Assembly: GCA_002773135.1 (NCBI GenBank)
Contig: PFCB01000030.1
Location: 41,362-88,708 of the forward strand
DNA length: 47,347 bases
Origin: Candidatus Magasanikbacteria bacterium CG10_big_fil_rev_8_21_14_0_10_47_10
Lineage (GTDB): Bacteria; Patescibacteriota; Patescibacteriia; Magasanikbacterales; UBA922
Direction of reading: 5' to 3'
Position 1 is the stretch's first letter. The number at the start of each line of letters is the position of its first letter. A program made the translations under genes and the position numbers. Of this stretch, positions 23,645-31,922 are shown piece by piece. Under the pieces are notes generated by a model that had not been told where the DNA came from, ran no database searches, and saw only the letters and a list, made by a program, of their open reading frames with translations.

Positions 23645-23675
23645 AAAAAAAGACTCGAACAGAGAAGTTCGAGTC
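23645..23675 (-). terminator. Terminator of the tRNA-Asn transcript
   Basis: GACTCGAAC (23652-23660), 6-nt loop, GTTCGAGTC (23667-23675), then a T run on the minus strand. Confidence 0.8.
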
Positions 23676-23680
23676 CTTCT

Positions 23681-23755
23681 TGGCTCCCAGACCTGGATTC
23701 GAACCAGGGACAACCACGTTAACAGCGTGGTGTTCTACCACTGAACTATCTGGGA
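23681..23755 (-). tRNA. tRNA-Asn (GTT)
   Basis: A 75-nt cloverleaf on the minus strand including an encoded CCA end. The acceptor stem is TCCCAGA/TCTGGGA with discriminator G. The D-arm AGTTCAGTGGTAGA, the anticodon stem CCACG/CGTGG with loop CTGTTAA (anticodon GTT), and the T-arm GGTTCGAATCC are all canonical. It has its own promoter and terminator. Its last 16 bases before CCA recur at 20537-20552. Confidence 0.96.
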
Positions 23756-23766
23756 ATTGATAAAAA

Positions 23767-23795
23767 ACTATACTATATATAGTATCACAAGTCAA
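23767..23795 (-). promoter_or_regulatory. tRNA-Asn promoter
   Basis: Minus strand TTGACT (23795-23790), 17 nt, TATAGT (23772-23767), 11 nt before the tRNA 5' end. Confidence 0.75.
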
Positions 23796-23815
23796 TCAAA
23801 TGACACCTATTCGCC

Positions 23816-23844
23816 TTGACAATTGCCACATTTCCTCCCATACT
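23816..23844 (+). promoter_or_regulatory. thiI promoter (leaderless start)
   Basis: TTGACA (23816-23821), 17 nt, CATACT (23839-23844). The expected start is within 2-3 nt of the ATG at 23854. This argues against the upstream in-frame ATG at 23800, which would lie outside the transcript. Confidence 0.6.
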
Positions 23845-23853
23845 AGCCCGACT

Positions 23854-25017
23854 ATGACGCAGGCAATACCCATCACCATCATCCACTACGACGAAATAGC
23901 GCTCAAAGGTGATAACCGCCGCCGTTTTGAAGAATGTTTGGCTGAGAATATCCGCGCAAAGCTAAAACGCGCAGGGCTTTTGGACTGCAAAATCAGACGG
24001 CTGTACGGCAGAATCACAGCCGCTCATGGAACATGGGATGCTCTGCAAACACAAACATTCCACGAATCATTGCAGACAACATTTGGCGTTGCTTTTTTTG
24101 CGGACGCGCTCCTTGTTGCAAATGATTTGGATGATATTGAATACGCGGCCCTGTCCATTGCCGGCAGACAGCCATTTCAAACCTTTGGCATTGTGACCAG
24201 ACGCGCGGTAAAAAATACACCGTTTAATTCAAAAGAAACCAATATTCAAATAGGATCGGCCGTGCAGCACGCAAGTGGCGCAGGTGTTGATCTTACCAAC
24301 CCGGAGCTCACCATTCACATTGATATTACACAAGATGGTTCCTTTGTGTACGCAAATAAAATTGCAGGGCCGGGCGGTCTTCCAACAGGTATCCAAAGCA
24401 AGGCACTCGTGCTTATTTCCGGTGGAATCGACTCACCGGTTGCCAGTTTTATGATGCAAAAACGCGGCATTACACCCGTCTATCTTCATTTTCACTCATA
24501 CCCATTTACATCTGACGCGTCCATAGACAAAGTAAAGCGGCTTGTACAACAACTTGATACATTCAGCGGACCAAGTCCTTTATACATGCAGCCATTTAGT
24601 GACATACAAAAAGCCATTTTGCGCGATGTGCCGGATAAATATAGAATTATCATGTACCGTCGCTTGATGATGCGCATAGCCGAACGACTGGCACAAAACA
24701 TAGGAGCAAAAGCGCTTATAACCGGCGAAGCCCTCGGCCAAGTGGCGTCACAGACCATGCAAAATATGGCTGTTATTGAAAATGCGGTCAGCATGCCCAT
24801 TTTGCGGCCACTTATTGGTTTTGATAAAAAAGATATCATCCAAAAAGCGCAGGCAATTGGTACATACGACATTTCAACAGAACCGCACGATGATTGTTGC
24901 ACCGTTTTTATGCCAAAAAAACCGGCCACCCGAGCAACATTGAGTGATATTGAAGAGGTGGAAAAAAGGCTGCTAATCAGCAGCCTTGTAGAGCAAGCAC
25001 TCAATACAATTGTGTAG
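23854..25017 (+). CDS. thiI: tRNA 4-thiouridine synthetase ThiI
   Basis: 387 aa from ATG at 23854. An N-terminal ferredoxin-like/THUMP region (ITIIHYDEIALKGDNRRRFEE, the family start) binds tRNA. The PP-loop LISGGIDSPVASFMM adenylates U8, and the C-terminal part of the AANH domain carries TGEALGQVASQT and DDCCTVFMP. There is no C-terminal rhodanese domain as in E. coli, so sulfur must come from elsewhere; a standalone rhodanese is encoded at 8659-8949. Product: s4U8 in tRNA. Near its 3' end the coding sequence also encodes the terminator of the convergent dsbB transcript. Confidence 0.93.
   Translation: MTQAIPITIIHYDEIALKGDNRRRFEECLAENIRAKLKRAGLLDCKIRRLYGRITAAHGTWDALQTQTFHESLQTTFGVAFFADALLVANDLDDIEYAALSIAGRQPFQTFGIVTRRAVKNTPFNSKETNIQIGSAVQHASGAGVDLTNPELTIHIDITQDGSFVYANKIAGPGGLPTGIQSKALVLISGGIDSPVASFMMQKRGITPVYLHFHSYPFTSDASIDKVKRLVQQLDTFSGPSPLYMQPFSDIQKAILRDVPDKYRIIMYRRLMMRIAERLAQNIGAKALITGEALGQVASQTMQNMAVIENAVSMPILRPLIGFDKKDIIQKAQAIGTYDISTEPHDDCCTVFMPKKPATRATLSDIEEVEKRLLISSLVEQALNTIV
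24962..24985 (-). terminator. Terminator of the msrA-dsbB operon inside thiI
   Basis: GGCTGCT (24968-24974) and AGCAGCC (24979-24985) with a 4-nt loop. On the minus strand it is followed by six Ts (24967-24962). It lies 44 nt past the dsbB stop, within the last codons of thiI. Confidence 0.75.
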
Positions 25018-25028
25018 CATCTTTTTCG

Positions 25029-25580
25029 TTAGCCTTTTTTCTTGACGGAAAGCATGGCAAGAATAATCAGACCAAACGCGGTCATCGCCATCATGGGAAT
25101 AGTGATATACCCAAAATTCAAGAAAAACCGATCAGTGCAGGAGGCCGCGTACCCTAGGTCGGAGCAGGGAAGAAGTGGATTATACGTGACTTGTTCAATG
25201 TAGTGAAAGCCCGCGATCACCAACCCCACGGTTGATAATACAAGACCATACGCGGCAATACCGGCGTCTTTTTTCGCCTGAGCCATCCCGAGCAACAGAA
25301 CCTGAGGATACATCATAATGCGCTGATACCAACACAGCATGCACGGCGCGTAGCCGGCGATTTCTGAATAAAACAAACTGCCCGTTGTCGCAATCAGCGC
25401 GACGACAAAACCGAGCATAAGCGCCCGGGGCTTCAGCCAATGCAGCAGGCTCATCCACCAATCACCGCATTTTTTATTCCCCAGCTTGGCACCAATCCAT
25501 GAGACAAGAGCACCGGCCAATATAACGTCACCAACAATGGTGAGGATTGCCAATATTTTTGTGACATTCTCTACAAGCAT
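25029..25580 (-). CDS. dsbB: Disulfide bond formation protein DsbB
   Basis: 183 aa, with a first helix plus the four-helix DsbB core. The quinone-proximal CxxC is in APCMLCWYQR (Cys80, Cys83), with the family-typical WYQR following. The second periplasmic pair is Cys139 and Cys148. It reoxidises a DsbA-like partner using quinone, or acts in a BdbC-like way. No DsbA is seen in the window. Last gene of the sensor-msrA operon, 24 nt after the msrA stop. Confidence 0.92.
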   Translation of the reverse strand: MLVENVTKILAILTIVGDVILAGALVSWIGAKLGNKKCGDWWMSLLHWLKPRALMLGFVVALIATTGSLFYSEIAGYAPCMLCWYQRIMMYPQVLLLGMAQAKKDAGIAAYGLVLSTVGLVIAGFHYIEQVTYNPLLPCSDLGYAASCTDRFFLNFGYITIPMMAMTAFGLIILAMLSVKKKG

Positions 25581-25604
25581 ACAATGAATACTTACTAAAT
25601 TATA

Positions 25605-26084
25605 TTAGACGTGACAGGTACTCATGCCCCGCTTTTCCAGGTACTGCTGATGATATTCTTCTGCCTTATAGTAGGGACCGGCCGGCTCAATTACCGTTGC
25701 GATAGATTTTTTGTAACGACCGGATTCTTCTCTGTTCTTTTTTGATGCCTCGGCAACACTTTTTTGCTCGGGTGAATGATAAAAAATAACAGAACGATAC
25801 TGTTCACCAACATCGGGCCCCTGACGGTTGACGGCCGTCGGATCGTGATTTTCCCAAAATATAGTCAAAAGGGCGTCATACGAAACCTTCTCAGGGTCAT
25901 ACTCAACATGAACCACCTCAGCGTGTCCGGTATCATGCGTACATACCGCTTCGTAGGATGGATCTTCCACGTCGCCCCCCATAAAACCCACGCTCGTTCC
26001 CACGACCCCGTCAACATGGCGAAATACTTCTTCAACCCCCCAAAAACAACCGGCACCGAATGTCGCTACATGAATGGTTTTCAT
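25605..26084 (-). CDS. msrA: Peptide-methionine (S)-S-oxide reductase
   Basis: 159 aa, standard MsrA length. The catalytic motif GCFWGVEE (Cys13) is near the N-terminus. The substrate-pocket segments (TGHAEVVHVEYDP, HDPTAVNRQGPDVGEQYRS) are intact. A likely recycling Cys is near the C-terminus (MSTCHV). It reduces methionine-S-sulfoxide in damaged proteins. No signal peptide, so it acts in the cytoplasm. It begins 2 nt after the stop of a response regulator gene, so it is co-expressed with a sensor system. Confidence 0.93.
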   Translation of the reverse strand: MKTIHVATFGAGCFWGVEEVFRHVDGVVGTSVGFMGGDVEDPSYEAVCTHDTGHAEVVHVEYDPEKVSYDALLTIFWENHDPTAVNRQGPDVGEQYRSVIFYHSPEQKSVAEASKKNREESGRYKKSIATVIEPAGPYYKAEEYHQQYLEKRGMSTCHV

Positions 26085-26086
26085 AC

Positions 26087-26479
26087 TTATCCTTTTGAAA
26101 GACGCTCTCGTACCTTTGCCACCACATCCTCAAGCGTCCAGTTGCTCTTAACTAAATAATCATATACTTCTTGCTTGTCAGCCTCCTCTACATCTTTCCC
26201 TTCACTCAAGTTGCTCAATACTATCACAGGCACTGAACGGCCCCAATGATTGATCCGTAATTTTTTTAACATCGTTACGCCGTCCATAACAGGCATAATC
26301 AAATCAAGCAAAATAAGATCCGGTCGTTCTTCTTCGGCTTTGGACAACCCTTCTGCTCCATCCCGGGCTATCACAACATCAAAACCCTCGATGGTAAATT
26401 TGTGCTCGAGCGCCTTTACCAAATGGGTATCATCCTCCACAATCAAAATGGTTGATCGCGCACTGGTTTCTTTCGTCAT
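26087..26479 (-). CDS. Single-domain response regulator
   Basis: 130 aa from ATG at 26479 (MTKETSARSTILIVEDD). A complete receiver domain: acidic pair Asp16/Asp17, phospho-acceptor Asp59 in LILLDLIMP, and conserved Lys in YLVKSN. No DNA-binding domain, so it signals by protein contact. The end (TLEDVVAKVRERLSKG) is the usual receiver helix. It follows another receiver gene and precedes msrA by 2 nt. Confidence 0.88.
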   Translation of the reverse strand: MTKETSARSTILIVEDDTHLVKALEHKFTIEGFDVVIARDGAEGLSKAEEERPDLILLDLIMPVMDGVTMLKKLRINHWGRSVPVIVLSNLSEGKDVEEADKQEVYDYLVKSNWTLEDVVAKVRERLSKG

Positions 26480-26489
26480 ACAAAGTGTG

Positions 26490-26939
26490 TTAATTATTGT
26501 CCTGAGCAACAGGACAATGCTCAGGGTCATCAATACATTTTTTTAAATCACCGACAATCTCATCCAGCGTATGCTGCGCTTTTATATAAAATTTGTTTAC
26601 ACCCATGCTCAAATACGCAGAAATTTTATCATCGCTCACAGTATTTGATACCACCAGCACGGGAACATCAGCCCATTTACCGTTTTTCTTTTTGACCTGC
26701 TTGACAAAGTCCAACGCGTCTTCGTTCCCAAGCAAATAATGATCCACCCACATGGCATGAATATGTGGCAAACTCTTAACATAATCCAGCGCCTGTTCCA
26801 CCGATCGCGCTGTAATAACTTCATACCCACTTTTTTCAAGCTTGATACGGATGACATCTAACAATGGTTGTTCATCCTCTAACACGAGTATTACGGTGTC
26901 TTCAGAGGCTTTCTCTATCATTTTTTTCTTCGATATCAT
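26490..26939 (-). CDS. Single-domain response regulator, divergent
   Basis: 149 aa. Acidic cluster EDE (21-23), phospho-acceptor Asp66 in AMWVDHYLLG, and Lys in FYIKAQHT. The usual DxxMP after the acceptor is replaced by DHYLLG, and the C-terminal tail ends DPEHCPVAQDNN. It begins 3 nt after the histidine kinase stop. Two consecutive receivers after one kinase suggest a branched relay or a phosphate sink. Confidence 0.85.
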   Translation of the reverse strand: MISKKKMIEKASEDTVILVLEDEQPLLDVIRIKLEKSGYEVITARSVEQALDYVKSLPHIHAMWVDHYLLGNEDALDFVKQVKKKNGKWADVPVLVVSNTVSDDKISAYLSMGVNKFYIKAQHTLDEIVGDLKKCIDDPEHCPVAQDNN

Positions 26940-26942
26940 ATG

Positions 26943-28985
26943 TTATGTAAGTGATTTAGTTCCCTTTTTTTCTTTCATACCCGAAAGTGGTAACTCCACA
27001 AAAAATGTTGTCCCCTCATTTTCTACGGATTCAAACCATACTGTCCCACCGACATGATCGACAATTGATTTGACTATGTAGAGGCCAAGGCCCGTTCCTT
27101 CGGTATCCATTTTCACTACATTATCAGCCCGAAACAGCTTTGTAAAGATTTGATGCTGCTGACTTTCCGGAATGCCGTATCCGGAATCAGCTACCGTGAT
27201 CCTCACAACGCCCCCTTGTTCTTTTTTTCCTCGCTGGACAACTCCTATTTCTATACTTCCACCCTGGGACGAATATTTGATGGCATTGCTCAACAAATTT
27301 TCAACCACGATTCTAAGCAACTTTCCATCAAGCATCATGGGTATACCCTTTTCATTACCATTCACGGTAAGTTGTATATCTTTTTTCTTAGCCAAGACTA
27401 AGACATCGGAGACAACATCATTGACGAACTTTGAGATATCCTGAAGCTGCGGTGACACCATAAATGTTCCCATTTCTATGCGTGACACGTTCAAAAGCGC
27501 ATTTACCAGATCCACCATCCTATGATTCCCCGCGTATATTTCATTGAGATACTTGCGCTGAGGCTCGCTGATCTGGCCGGCATCGCCGGACAAAAGCATT
27601 TCCGTATACCAGTTAATGGTTGAAAGTGGTGTCCTAAGTTGATGTGATGCCAGAGACACAAACTCTGTTTTTGATTTATCGACTTCATACTCTTTGGCTA
27701 TGTCACGGAAAACGACAACACCGCCAACCGCCCTATCCCCTATTTTCATGACTGAGGCGGTCACACTGACCGGAATGATCTGCCCTCCCTTGTGGGTATA
27801 AAAATACCGTGTCTGCAGCGTTTCATTATCTTTAAAAACCTTCAATGTCAAAAATTGTTCTTCAGCAATGGGAATACCGTTTTCATCCGTCGGCTTCATT
27901 ATATTTGGCCATAGCTGGCCTGTGACTTCATCCGGACGATATCCGGTGATAGTACACGCCGAATTGTTTACAAGGCGGACCCTTCTTTGCATGTCTGTCA
28001 CCACCAGCCCTTCACCCAGAGATGAAAGAATTGCTTCATCTTTCGCTTTCTCTCCTTCGATTACATTTTTTTCTTCATTAAGATCCTCCAATAAATTCAG
28101 CATGGCCAGCTTCGTATCTTGCAATTTTTGATTCTTATCCTTCAGCCTCGCCAACGCTTCTGTTGTTTGCTTTGTTTTGTAAGCGACCTCTTTGGTTAAC
28201 GATGCGTACGATTCTCGCAGTTTATTTCGCATCACATCAAATGTTTGAGAGAGCAGACCTATTTCATCCTTTGCATAGACAGGAATGACAATATCAAACT
28301 CACCATGCGACAGCTTATCCGCGACGTCTGTTAACTCATGAAGAGGGCGCATGATACTTCGGCGCAGGGCGATCATGACAAATGAAAGAAGAACTAAGAC
28401 AACAGCAACAATTCCGGCCAAAAATTCAAGACTGCTTGAAAAAATAAAATCAATGTCCCGCTGTCTTTTTTCAATATCAACATACGTTATTTCCAATATT
28501 CTGTTTACCGCGGGAACAATTTGGTCGTCAATCATCCGAATACGCGCAACCAAATCCGCCGCTTGTCCATCACTATCACCGCCCTCCACAGCGACAATAA
28601 TTTGACGGGACAAGCCACTTCTATCGGATAGTAGCCCCACATATGTTTCAATTTGTTGAACAATAAGATCATTCCCCATCATCGATACAAGAACATTTGT
28701 GTTCGCGCTCACGCGTAAATCAGTCTGAGTGGCCAAACGCGAGTATTGGGGATCACCGGTAAGAACAAACCGGTCAATCGCAGATAGTGATTCATGCACA
28801 TCACGCGAAATCTCCGCGGCTGTTGCTTGTTCAGTTACATGCATTTCAATCTCGGCATTGATTTTTTGGATATCTTTGATTGAAAAATACGCGTAGAGTC
28901 CGAACAAAAGGATAATAACACTGACCAAACCAAAACCAAAAATAAGCTGCGATCGAACCGATATATTGTGTAATCGCGTCATCAT
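26943..28985 (-). CDS. Membrane histidine kinase (HAMP-PAS-HisKA-HATPase)
   Basis: 680 aa (M1 or M2). TM1 at about 15-35, an extracytoplasmic four-helix-bundle-like region (36-180), TM2 at 183-207, HAMP to about 260, coiled coil, PAS (about 318-430), HisKA with His448 in SLASHQLRTPLS, HATPase_c (about 548-665) with NLLSNAIKYS, ADSGYGIPES and GTGLGLYIVKSI. All catalytic boxes are intact. The start overlaps the stop of the sensor fusion gene, so both are made together. The fusion protein may present its ligand to this kinase. Confidence 0.93.
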   Translation of the reverse strand: MMTRLHNISVRSQLIFGFGLVSVIILLFGLYAYFSIKDIQKINAEIEMHVTEQATAAEISRDVHESLSAIDRFVLTGDPQYSRLATQTDLRVSANTNVLVSMMGNDLIVQQIETYVGLLSDRSGLSRQIIVAVEGGDSDGQAADLVARIRMIDDQIVPAVNRILEITYVDIEKRQRDIDFIFSSSLEFLAGIVAVVLVLLSFVMIALRRSIMRPLHELTDVADKLSHGEFDIVIPVYAKDEIGLLSQTFDVMRNKLRESYASLTKEVAYKTKQTTEALARLKDKNQKLQDTKLAMLNLLEDLNEEKNVIEGEKAKDEAILSSLGEGLVVTDMQRRVRLVNNSACTITGYRPDEVTGQLWPNIMKPTDENGIPIAEEQFLTLKVFKDNETLQTRYFYTHKGGQIIPVSVTASVMKIGDRAVGGVVVFRDIAKEYEVDKSKTEFVSLASHQLRTPLSTINWYTEMLLSGDAGQISEPQRKYLNEIYAGNHRMVDLVNALLNVSRIEMGTFMVSPQLQDISKFVNDVVSDVLVLAKKKDIQLTVNGNEKGIPMMLDGKLLRIVVENLLSNAIKYSSQGGSIEIGVVQRGKKEQGGVVRITVADSGYGIPESQQHQIFTKLFRADNVVKMDTEGTGLGLYIVKSIVDHVGGTVWFESVENEGTTFFVELPLSGMKEKKGTKSLT

Positions 28986-30880
28986 ATGTCAGACGATATG
29001 CCAAGCACATGGGCGGTATCCCAATTAAACACTTTTTTCACGCGCGCCGCGGTTTCTGTTTTTAACCAAGAAGGATGGCTCCCTCTTAAAATAAGAGCGG
29101 CCTTGTCACCGGCCAACGTGCCAACGTCAAAGGGATCATACCCCAACCCAACCAGTGCCCCGGCATCAACATCGTCCGGATTGCAGGCGATGGTCGGAAT
29201 CATTTCTTGTCGAGCCCATTCGATAATAAAATTTTTACCTTCTCTGCCAAACGATGTATCGCAGGAAAGGTAAAATACGTCCACGCCAGATCCATCTACC
29301 GTAATGTTTTCAATAAGCTGCGCGGTTTGAATTGCTGAAATATCCACCACGTCAAAACCTTTTTCTTTACTCAACTCAACCAGCTCCTTCAGCTGGAGAG
29401 ACACACCGGGGTCATTCTTTCCATGTATGTACCCTACGGTATGAAACCTTTTGCCCGTAGAAGATGAATTTTTAAACAGTGTCTCCAGCAAATAAAATTG
29501 ATCTTCCAACGGAACATAATCTCGGACACCCACCAGATTATTTTGAGAATGATCCAAAGAAGAAATCAAACCCAATTCAACGGGATACGTAACAGATGAA
29601 AAGACAACCGGAATATTGTCCGTGAGACCATGCGCCATGAGTGTCCCCTGTGTTGTAAGTGAATAAATAATATCCACTCGTTGATCTATGAATGCTTGAA
29701 TTGACCTCTCCTGCTCGGCAGGGTCTCCCATGGCATTGCGAAACACATAGTGAATCGTATCACCGTCTTTGTAGCCCGCGCGCGTCAGCGTATCCATAAA
29801 GCCCCGGATACTCTCTTCGTCATTTTTATTTTCATCCCAAAAAGATATGCCAACAACAACATCCGTTCCGTTTGGGCGCTTATATGAATATATCCGAACC
29901 AAAATAAATACAACAAACCCAAGAATGATCAACAAAGCGACCACTCCAAACACATTCCCATGCCGCGTGCGGCCTGATTGACTGCTTTCTACATGCGATG
30001 GTGCTACAGATGCGTCAGCGCTCTCCGGAGACTGCTTGTACAAGAAATAAATCCCGATCAACAGAAAGACAAACCCCAAAATAGCCATTGAGAGCGGAGC
30101 AACCGTGTGAACCAAAATGACCAATGCTTTTCTTTTTTTCGCATTCGTTACCTGTTTTTCAACACTCGCGTCCGTGTATGAATTACTGAATGAATTCCAA
30201 GGGGAAACCCGATCTCCGCTCGCACGATCATAGTAATATGCCGTGCTATGGTCAGCGAATTTCACCAGGTACCCGGTTATTGGTTCGACCCAAACCTCCA
30301 CATGCGGGTCCACTTCCACCCCGCGCTGTTCCGGAACACCGGGAAGATATTGCAACTCATTGCTCTGATCGATTCGGACATTCCTATAATCACTTTCGTA
30401 ACGAAAAACGCGCAAGCCAAACAACGATTCTTCTTTAAGAAAAATCATCCGTGCCGGCCCGTCATAATTCGTATGCCAATATGTGAATGTTTCTCCCTTT
30501 GATAACCCCCGAGGAGCAAATAAATACCCCTGCCGGTCTTTGTCTCCATACCCCGCCGTATGCGCTCCCGTCTTGGCGTTGACGCCGTATTCTCTTTCAA
30601 CGGAAAAAATAAAATCGTCCGTCAAATTTGTTACTGAAAAAGAATTATTGAGTGTATACGTATCACCGTCAATCGCTGTGACAGCATATCCATATTCTGA
30701 CTTCGATATTTGTGCCCCTACAAAATCTTGCGCGTCTTCATCATAAAAATTATCTAAAGAAAAAAGATCGGCTGAATATGAAAAATCGGCAGGCAATTTC
30801 GTTATTTCCGGTGCGATCAAAAATATCCATATGGGAATGAAACAAAAAAAGCTTGCTGCTAAAAAAAGATATTTCTTCAT
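28982..30880 (-). CDS. DUF3068 (PorA-like) domain fused to an ABC substrate-binding domain
   Basis: 632 aa. TM1 (1-25), an extracytoplasmic DUF3068/PorA-family region to about 248, TM2 (252-281), a short cytoplasmic Ser-rich linker, TM3 (310-332), then a type 1 periplasmic-binding domain of the ABC_sub_bind family (about 339-625, GISFWDENKNDEESIRGF, NIPVVFSSVTYP, IPTIACNPDDVDAGALVGLGYD). No ABC permease or ATPase gene is nearby, so the binding domain is probably a sensor. Between a PAS protein and a kinase, overlapping both by 4 nt. Domain calls are good; the ligand is unknown (relatives bind amino acids). Confidence 0.82.
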   Translation of the reverse strand: MKKYLFLAASFFCFIPIWIFLIAPEITKLPADFSYSADLFSLDNFYDEDAQDFVGAQISKSEYGYAVTAIDGDTYTLNNSFSVTNLTDDFIFSVEREYGVNAKTGAHTAGYGDKDRQGYLFAPRGLSKGETFTYWHTNYDGPARMIFLKEESLFGLRVFRYESDYRNVRIDQSNELQYLPGVPEQRGVEVDPHVEVWVEPITGYLVKFADHSTAYYYDRASGDRVSPWNSFSNSYTDASVEKQVTNAKKRKALVILVHTVAPLSMAILGFVFLLIGIYFLYKQSPESADASVAPSHVESSQSGRTRHGNVFGVVALLIILGFVVFILVRIYSYKRPNGTDVVVGISFWDENKNDEESIRGFMDTLTRAGYKDGDTIHYVFRNAMGDPAEQERSIQAFIDQRVDIIYSLTTQGTLMAHGLTDNIPVVFSSVTYPVELGLISSLDHSQNNLVGVRDYVPLEDQFYLLETLFKNSSSTGKRFHTVGYIHGKNDPGVSLQLKELVELSKEKGFDVVDISAIQTAQLIENITVDGSGVDVFYLSCDTSFGREGKNFIIEWARQEMIPTIACNPDDVDAGALVGLGYDPFDVGTLAGDKAALILRGSHPSWLKTETAARVKKVFNWDTAHVLGISSDI

Positions 30881-31842
30881 ACGACGGACAGTTCATCGAC
30901 AGGGCGAGTACTCGGTGTAACCGCCTCCAACTGTCGAATTTTTTCCTTTAACGCGCGCATTTTCAGCTCTCGACCAATCATTAGGCTATTCATTTTTTCC
31001 AACTCTTCCGTCTGGCGGCGCAGTGTTTCTTCAGTGAATTGAGCATCCGTCACATCATGCACAATACCGTATAGTCGGATGGGTTTACCATTCTCATCCG
31101 CCTCCACCTGCGTGATGCAATGAATAATACAATTCCGTCTCTGAGCCGTCACCATTCTTTCAAAAGAATTAAAGCCTTCTTTTGTTTGTAACGAATGCTC
31201 TACAAGCTCAAACATTTTTTGTCGAGTATCCGGATGAAAATAATGAATCCACGCCTCCATGGATACATCTATCGAGTCCGGCTCCAATTCGTAAATTTGG
31301 TACATTTCATCCGACCAATGAACAACATTCCGCTCAATATCCCATCCCCATGAACCGATACGAGCAACCTTCTGTGCTTCATCGAAGGCTCTCGTCTTAC
31401 TGATTAATTCTTGCTCCATTTCTTTTCTGTCCGTAATATCATGTCCTGTCACAATATACCCGTCAGGCACGCCCTGCGTATTGTGCGCGATGGTAGCCCG
31501 ACCCCAAATAAAAAGGTGCCCCCCATCCTTTCGAACAAACACCATCTCGCCGACATATCCTTGTTCAAAATCTTTTTCCAGTCGATCAAAAAGAAACGAT
31601 CGCGACTTTTCAAATTGCGATTTTGTCATCAGTGTTGGAACAATGGGTCTGCCAATAATCTGATCCACTTTCAGACCATGCATGTTCGCCCAAGCCAGGT
31701 TTACAAATCGTACTGTAAAATCTATGTTCAAAATCAAAATACAGGCAATAGTCGCTTGCAATGCCCGCTCCAAATGGTTTATTCTATCTTCAATCTCCGC
31801 GCAATTATGTGGCGGATTTTGTTTTTCACTCTCTGTCTGCAT
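30877..31842 (-). CDS. Dual-PAS protein without output domain
   Basis: 321 aa from ATG at 31842, which a -10 element makes nearly leaderless. A short coiled coil, PAS 1 (about 22-140, including GRPIVPTLM and PDGYIVTGHDITDRK), PAS 2 (about 150-272, IGSWGWDIERNVVHWSDEMYQ) of PAS_3 type, then a coiled coil (about 272-312) ending PVDELSVV. This is the arrangement that normally continues into a histidine kinase, but the gene stops. It may relay by binding the kinase two genes downstream, or be a split sensor. Confidence 0.85.
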   Translation of the reverse strand: MQTESEKQNPPHNCAEIEDRINHLERALQATIACILILNIDFTVRFVNLAWANMHGLKVDQIIGRPIVPTLMTKSQFEKSRSFLFDRLEKDFEQGYVGEMVFVRKDGGHLFIWGRATIAHNTQGVPDGYIVTGHDITDRKEMEQELISKTRAFDEAQKVARIGSWGWDIERNVVHWSDEMYQIYELEPDSIDVSMEAWIHYFHPDTRQKMFELVEHSLQTKEGFNSFERMVTAQRRNCIIHCITQVEADENGKPIRLYGIVHDVTDAQFTEETLRRQTEELEKMNSLMIGRELKMRALKEKIRQLEAVTPSTRPVDELSVV

Positions 31843-31849
31843 GCTGTAA

Positions 31850-31855
31850 AGTATA
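31850..31855 (-). promoter_or_regulatory. -10 element of the sensor operon
   Basis: TATACT on the minus strand, 7 nt before the ATG at 31842, directly after the pilus operon terminator. The -35 is only a T-rich stretch overlapping that terminator's U tract. Confidence 0.5.
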
Positions 31856-31872
31856 GCATGTTCAAGTAAAAC

Positions 31873-31900
31873 AAAAAACTGCACCGTGTGCAGTTTTTTT
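31873..31900 (-). terminator. Terminator of the pilus operon
   Basis: ACTGCAC (31878-31884), loop of 3, GTGCAGT (31888-31894), flanked by A and T runs, 22 nt past the pilin stop. Confidence 0.85.
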
Positions 31901-31922
31901 GAGTACTATACAGTAACTCGCT

